7,116 bases of DNA from an uncultured Thalassolituus sp. (GTDB taxonomy: Bacteria; Pseudomonadota; Gammaproteobacteria; Pseudomonadales; Oceanobacteraceae). The stretch covers positions 1-7,116 of the forward strand of contig CAJXIT010000180.1 in NCBI GenBank assembly GCA_913054055.1, given 5' to 3'. Below the pieces are notes generated by a model. It saw only the letters and a list, made by a program, of their open reading frames with translations, made no database searches and was not told where the DNA came from. This document shows, piece by piece, positions 5,642 to 7,116 of this stretch (within the stretch, counting starts at the first letter, position 1; each line of letters opens with the position of its first letter). The position numbers and the translations under genes were made by a program.

Positions 5642-6145
5642 CTACACCTTCACCTTATTAGATTCTTCAAACGTATCATCACCTACCACTAACGCTTTAA
5701 AATCTGGGGGGGTCATATGAGCGCCAATGCGCATGAAGGCTGCAACACAATTTGCGACAGGGGATTCTATGTTACCTTGATGAACAGTACAGCGAGTGAA
5801 TACAACATTGCGACTGACCCGATAAGCCTCAGCAAATGCAAATATGGACTTATGAGGTTCTGCAGCCCTTACATAATCAACGCGTAAATCCAAAGTTGGG
5901 CACAACTCAAATTCAGGTAAAGCGTTGATTACCATGGTGCCACTGGCCGTATCCATTAACGTTGTTAACACCCCACCATGAATAACCCCTGTGGATGGGT
6001 TACCTACATGACTCTCATTATATGGCAGCTCAATGGTCAGGCCTTCACCATCAGCCTCAATAACCTGCATACCAAGTACCTGGCACTGACGCAAAGCCCC
6101 AACAAAACGCTGGGCTCGGCCTAAATAGGGGTTTGATTCGCTCAT
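5642..6145 (-). CDS. PaaI-family hotdog-fold acyl-CoA thioesterase (first of pair)
   Basis: 167 residues from the ATG at 6145. A TTG two codons upstream (6151) extends the frame, but a GAG ribosome site about 7 bases before the ATG favours 6145. The hotdog signature is VGNPSTGVIHGGVLTTLMDTASG (47-69), with Asn49, His56-Gly-Gly and the catalytic-type Asp65, as in PaaI thioesterases. The next strand CPTLDLRVDYVRAA (82-95) and RVSRNVVFTRCTV (109-121) complete the fold. A polar tail of about 27 residues (141-167) extends past the domain and is longer than in its partner. It likely hydrolyses medium- or long-chain or aromatic acyl-CoA; the substrate is unknown. It is first in a two-gene unit with the thioesterase starting at 5639. 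Confidence 0.9.
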   Translation of the reverse strand: MSESNPYLGRAQRFVGALRQCQVLGMQVIEADGEGLTIELPYNESHVGNPSTGVIHGGVLTTLMDTASGTMVINALPEFELCPTLDLRVDYVRAAEPHKSIFAFAEAYRVSRNVVFTRCTVHQGNIESPVANCVAAFMRIGAHMTPPDFKALVVGDDTFEESNKVKV

Positions 6146-6206
6146 GAACAATCTCGATAGAAGCGTTAATATCTATCAATAATAATAGACGGTAAATATG
6201 CAGGCG

Positions 6207-6212
6207 TTTATA
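6207..6212 (-). promoter_or_regulatory. Tentative -10 element for the thioesterase pair
   Basis: TATAAA on the minus strand (6212-6207) lies 62 bases before the ATG at 6145. The sequence 17-18 bp upstream of it (TGGGGT/CTGGGG) is a poor -35. A perfect TTGACA at 6256-6251 is too far upstream to pair with it. If used, it would probably need an activator. Confidence 0.25.
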
Positions 6213-6271
6213 CAACAAAATGCGCCACCACCCCAGTAGTAGCACGCTAATGTCAATTATTACTAATAAAC

Positions 6272-6288
6272 TAGTCAGTTTTAGTCAG
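6272..6288. repeat. Direct repeat TAGTCAG with 10-bp period
   Basis: TAGTCAG occurs at 6272-6278 and again at 6282-6288, exactly one helical turn apart, in the 175-bp gap between the acyltransferase gene and the thioesterase pair. Paired half-sites on one face of DNA are typical of an activator or regulator site. It lies 60-76 bp upstream of the tentative -10 at 6207-6212. This could also be chance. Confidence 0.4.
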
Positions 6289-6320
6289 CTGTGAAGAAAT
6301 TATGAACTTAATGAATGACA

Positions 6321-7116
6321 CTAACCCACAAGTAGCTGATCAGAGCCTTTGTTTAGAGATGACACGACATGCTCACACAATGTTTCGAGTTGCCCTGCAT
6401 CTAAATTGCTGGGGGTCCGCATTAATAACTCAATACCATTTTCATGCCCTGTTAATGTGACAAATAATGCCGTGGTATCAAATTCAGGAGGGATAAAGAA
6501 AATACTTTCTGGGATAAAACCAGCACCCGAAAAATTGGCTAAACGGATACGCCCCAAATTAGAAATAATTCCAGACGTACGATAAAGGTTAGTTTTTCGG
6601 CGTTTGGCCACTAACTTATCATTACTTTTTTTCATTAGCTTCAATGGCACCCAACTTAATAAATGAAAAGGGAGTACTTTAAAAAATCGTGGCGTTTCAG
6701 CCTCTTTCTTTTCCTCTACTTGCCTCTTAATTTCACTATTCCATTGTAGTTCTGACATATGCCTAAATACATCAATGACAATACCACCCGTTAAATTCGC
6801 GGTTGACTGGATACCCGGTATATGTGACCGCATATCCACTGGCAGCTGAATCCTCACTGTTTCACAACCATTATTAAAGCCGTAGCCAGCGATACTAAGG
6901 GCGATTTTTGCTAATAAATGCTTATGTTTCCCTAGAATAGTTTTTCTTAACCAGTGGGAAGGAATCTCATCCGAATCAATTTCTAGTTTTTGAGTGATAG
7001 GTGGGATTTCCGGCCCAACATCTGAAGCTTTTTTCGCAGCCGATATTTTTCTCGCTAGCTGTACATCATTAATGTCATTGTTCTCACCTAATAAAGCTTG
7101 ATCGTTTAATACTCGG
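6321..7116 (-). CDS. Condensation-domain / PapA-like CoA-dependent acyltransferase (5' part beyond window)
   Basis: The frame is open from the right edge to a TAG at 6321-6323, giving 264 visible residues. A GTG at 6857 lies inside this frame and is not the real start. Recognisable segments are LPVDMRSHIPGIQSTANLTGG (91-111), SNLGRI (185-190), and GAGFIPESIFFIPPEFDTTALFVTL. In condensation-type (C-domain, PapA and alcohol acetyltransferase) enzymes these correspond to the C-terminal lobe, and the S-N-L/V-G element lies near the active-site tunnel. The catalytic HHxxxD motif is in the N-terminal lobe, so it should lie outside this window; none is visible here. Such proteins join an acyl donor (CoA or carrier protein) to a hydroxyl or amino acceptor. 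The family is fairly sure; the substrate is unknown, and wax-ester synthase (WS/DGAT) is a related alternative. The gene reads towards the thioesterase pair across a 175-bp gap. Confidence 0.72.
   Translation of the reverse strand, partial: RVLNDQALLGENNDINDVQLARKISAAKKASDVGPEIPPITQKLEIDSDEIPSHWLRKTILGKHKHLLAKIALSIAGYGFNNGCETVRIQLPVDMRSHIPGIQSTANLTGGIVIDVFRHMSELQWNSEIKRQVEEKKEAETPRFFKVLPFHLLSWVPLKLMKKSNDKLVAKRRKTNLYRTSGIISNLGRIRLANFSGAGFIPESIFFIPPEFDTTALFVTLTGHENGIELLMRTPSNLDAGQLETLCEHVVSSLNKGSDQLLVG

Noticed and set aside
6149..6151. TTG at 6151 as the start of the first thioesterase
   Set aside because: The ATG two codons later has the better-placed GAG ribosome site.
6057..6245. Minus-strand 62-codon frame overlapping the start of the first thioesterase
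   Set aside because: It overlaps the conserved N-terminus of the thioesterase in another frame and resembles nothing known.
6207..6256. Perfect TTGACA at 6256-6251 as the -35 of a sigma-70 promoter, or a sigma-54 site around TGGCGCATTTTGTTG
   Set aside because: The DNA 16-18 bp after TTGACA is G-rich with no -10 match, and the sigma-54 candidate lacks the required GC at the -12 position.
6349..6585. Plus-strand open frame opposite the acyltransferase
   Set aside because: Antisense shadow of a conserved coding region with no family resemblance.
6855..6857. GTG at 6857 as the start of a 178-residue protein
   Set aside because: The same frame continues upstream without a stop to the window edge and encodes conserved-looking sequence, so this is an internal valine.
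1..7116. Mobile element, prophage, defence island or CRISPR array
   Set aside because: No transposase, integrase, terminal repeat pair, repeat-spacer array or defence-type domain is visible; gene content is chromosomal housekeeping.

Overview
The window reads as chromosomal DNA of a gammaproteobacterium, most likely a marine member near Oceanospirillales/Pseudomonadales. This is inferred from the LexA and HtpG sequences, the moderately AT-leaning composition, and two small genes beside lexA that resemble those found at the Pseudomonas lexA locus (recalled from memory, no search run). All seven complete genes and both edge-truncated genes are intact in the visible frame. No rRNA, tRNA, CRISPR array, insertion sequence or phage gene is visible, and no gene-free stretch exceeds 300 bases.

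Left part (1-1530). A TetR-family regulator, cut by the left edge, is divergent from lexA. The intergenic region carries two compact control units. One is a tandem pair of TTTGACG-type inverted repeats lying over the TetR gene's own predicted promoter, so autorepression is likely. The other is a lexA promoter whose -10 box and start point are covered by two SOS boxes. lexA is followed at once by a hairpin terminator that can serve both strands.

Middle (1572-3090). Three minus-strand genes run towards lexA: a YfaZ-type outer-membrane protein, a DUF6586-like protein 14 bp behind it, and a conserved 83-residue protein that has its own extended -10 promoter. No sulA lies next to lexA.

Right part (3056-6145). 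htpG (bacterial Hsp90) is on the minus strand with a sigma-32-like promoter and a strong terminator. Upstream of it lie two PaaI-type hotdog thioesterase genes, two bases apart and translationally coupled; one has Asp and the other Glu at the predicted catalytic position.

Right edge (6321-7116). This is the C-terminal 264 residues of a condensation-domain/PapA-like acyltransferase, also on the minus strand and still open at the window edge.

The window is mostly housekeeping stress-response (SOS, heat shock) and envelope or acyl metabolism. I do not see a new defence or mobile system. The best leads are the TetR tandem operator, the unusual spacing of the two LexA boxes, and the acyltransferase/thioesterase neighbourhood.
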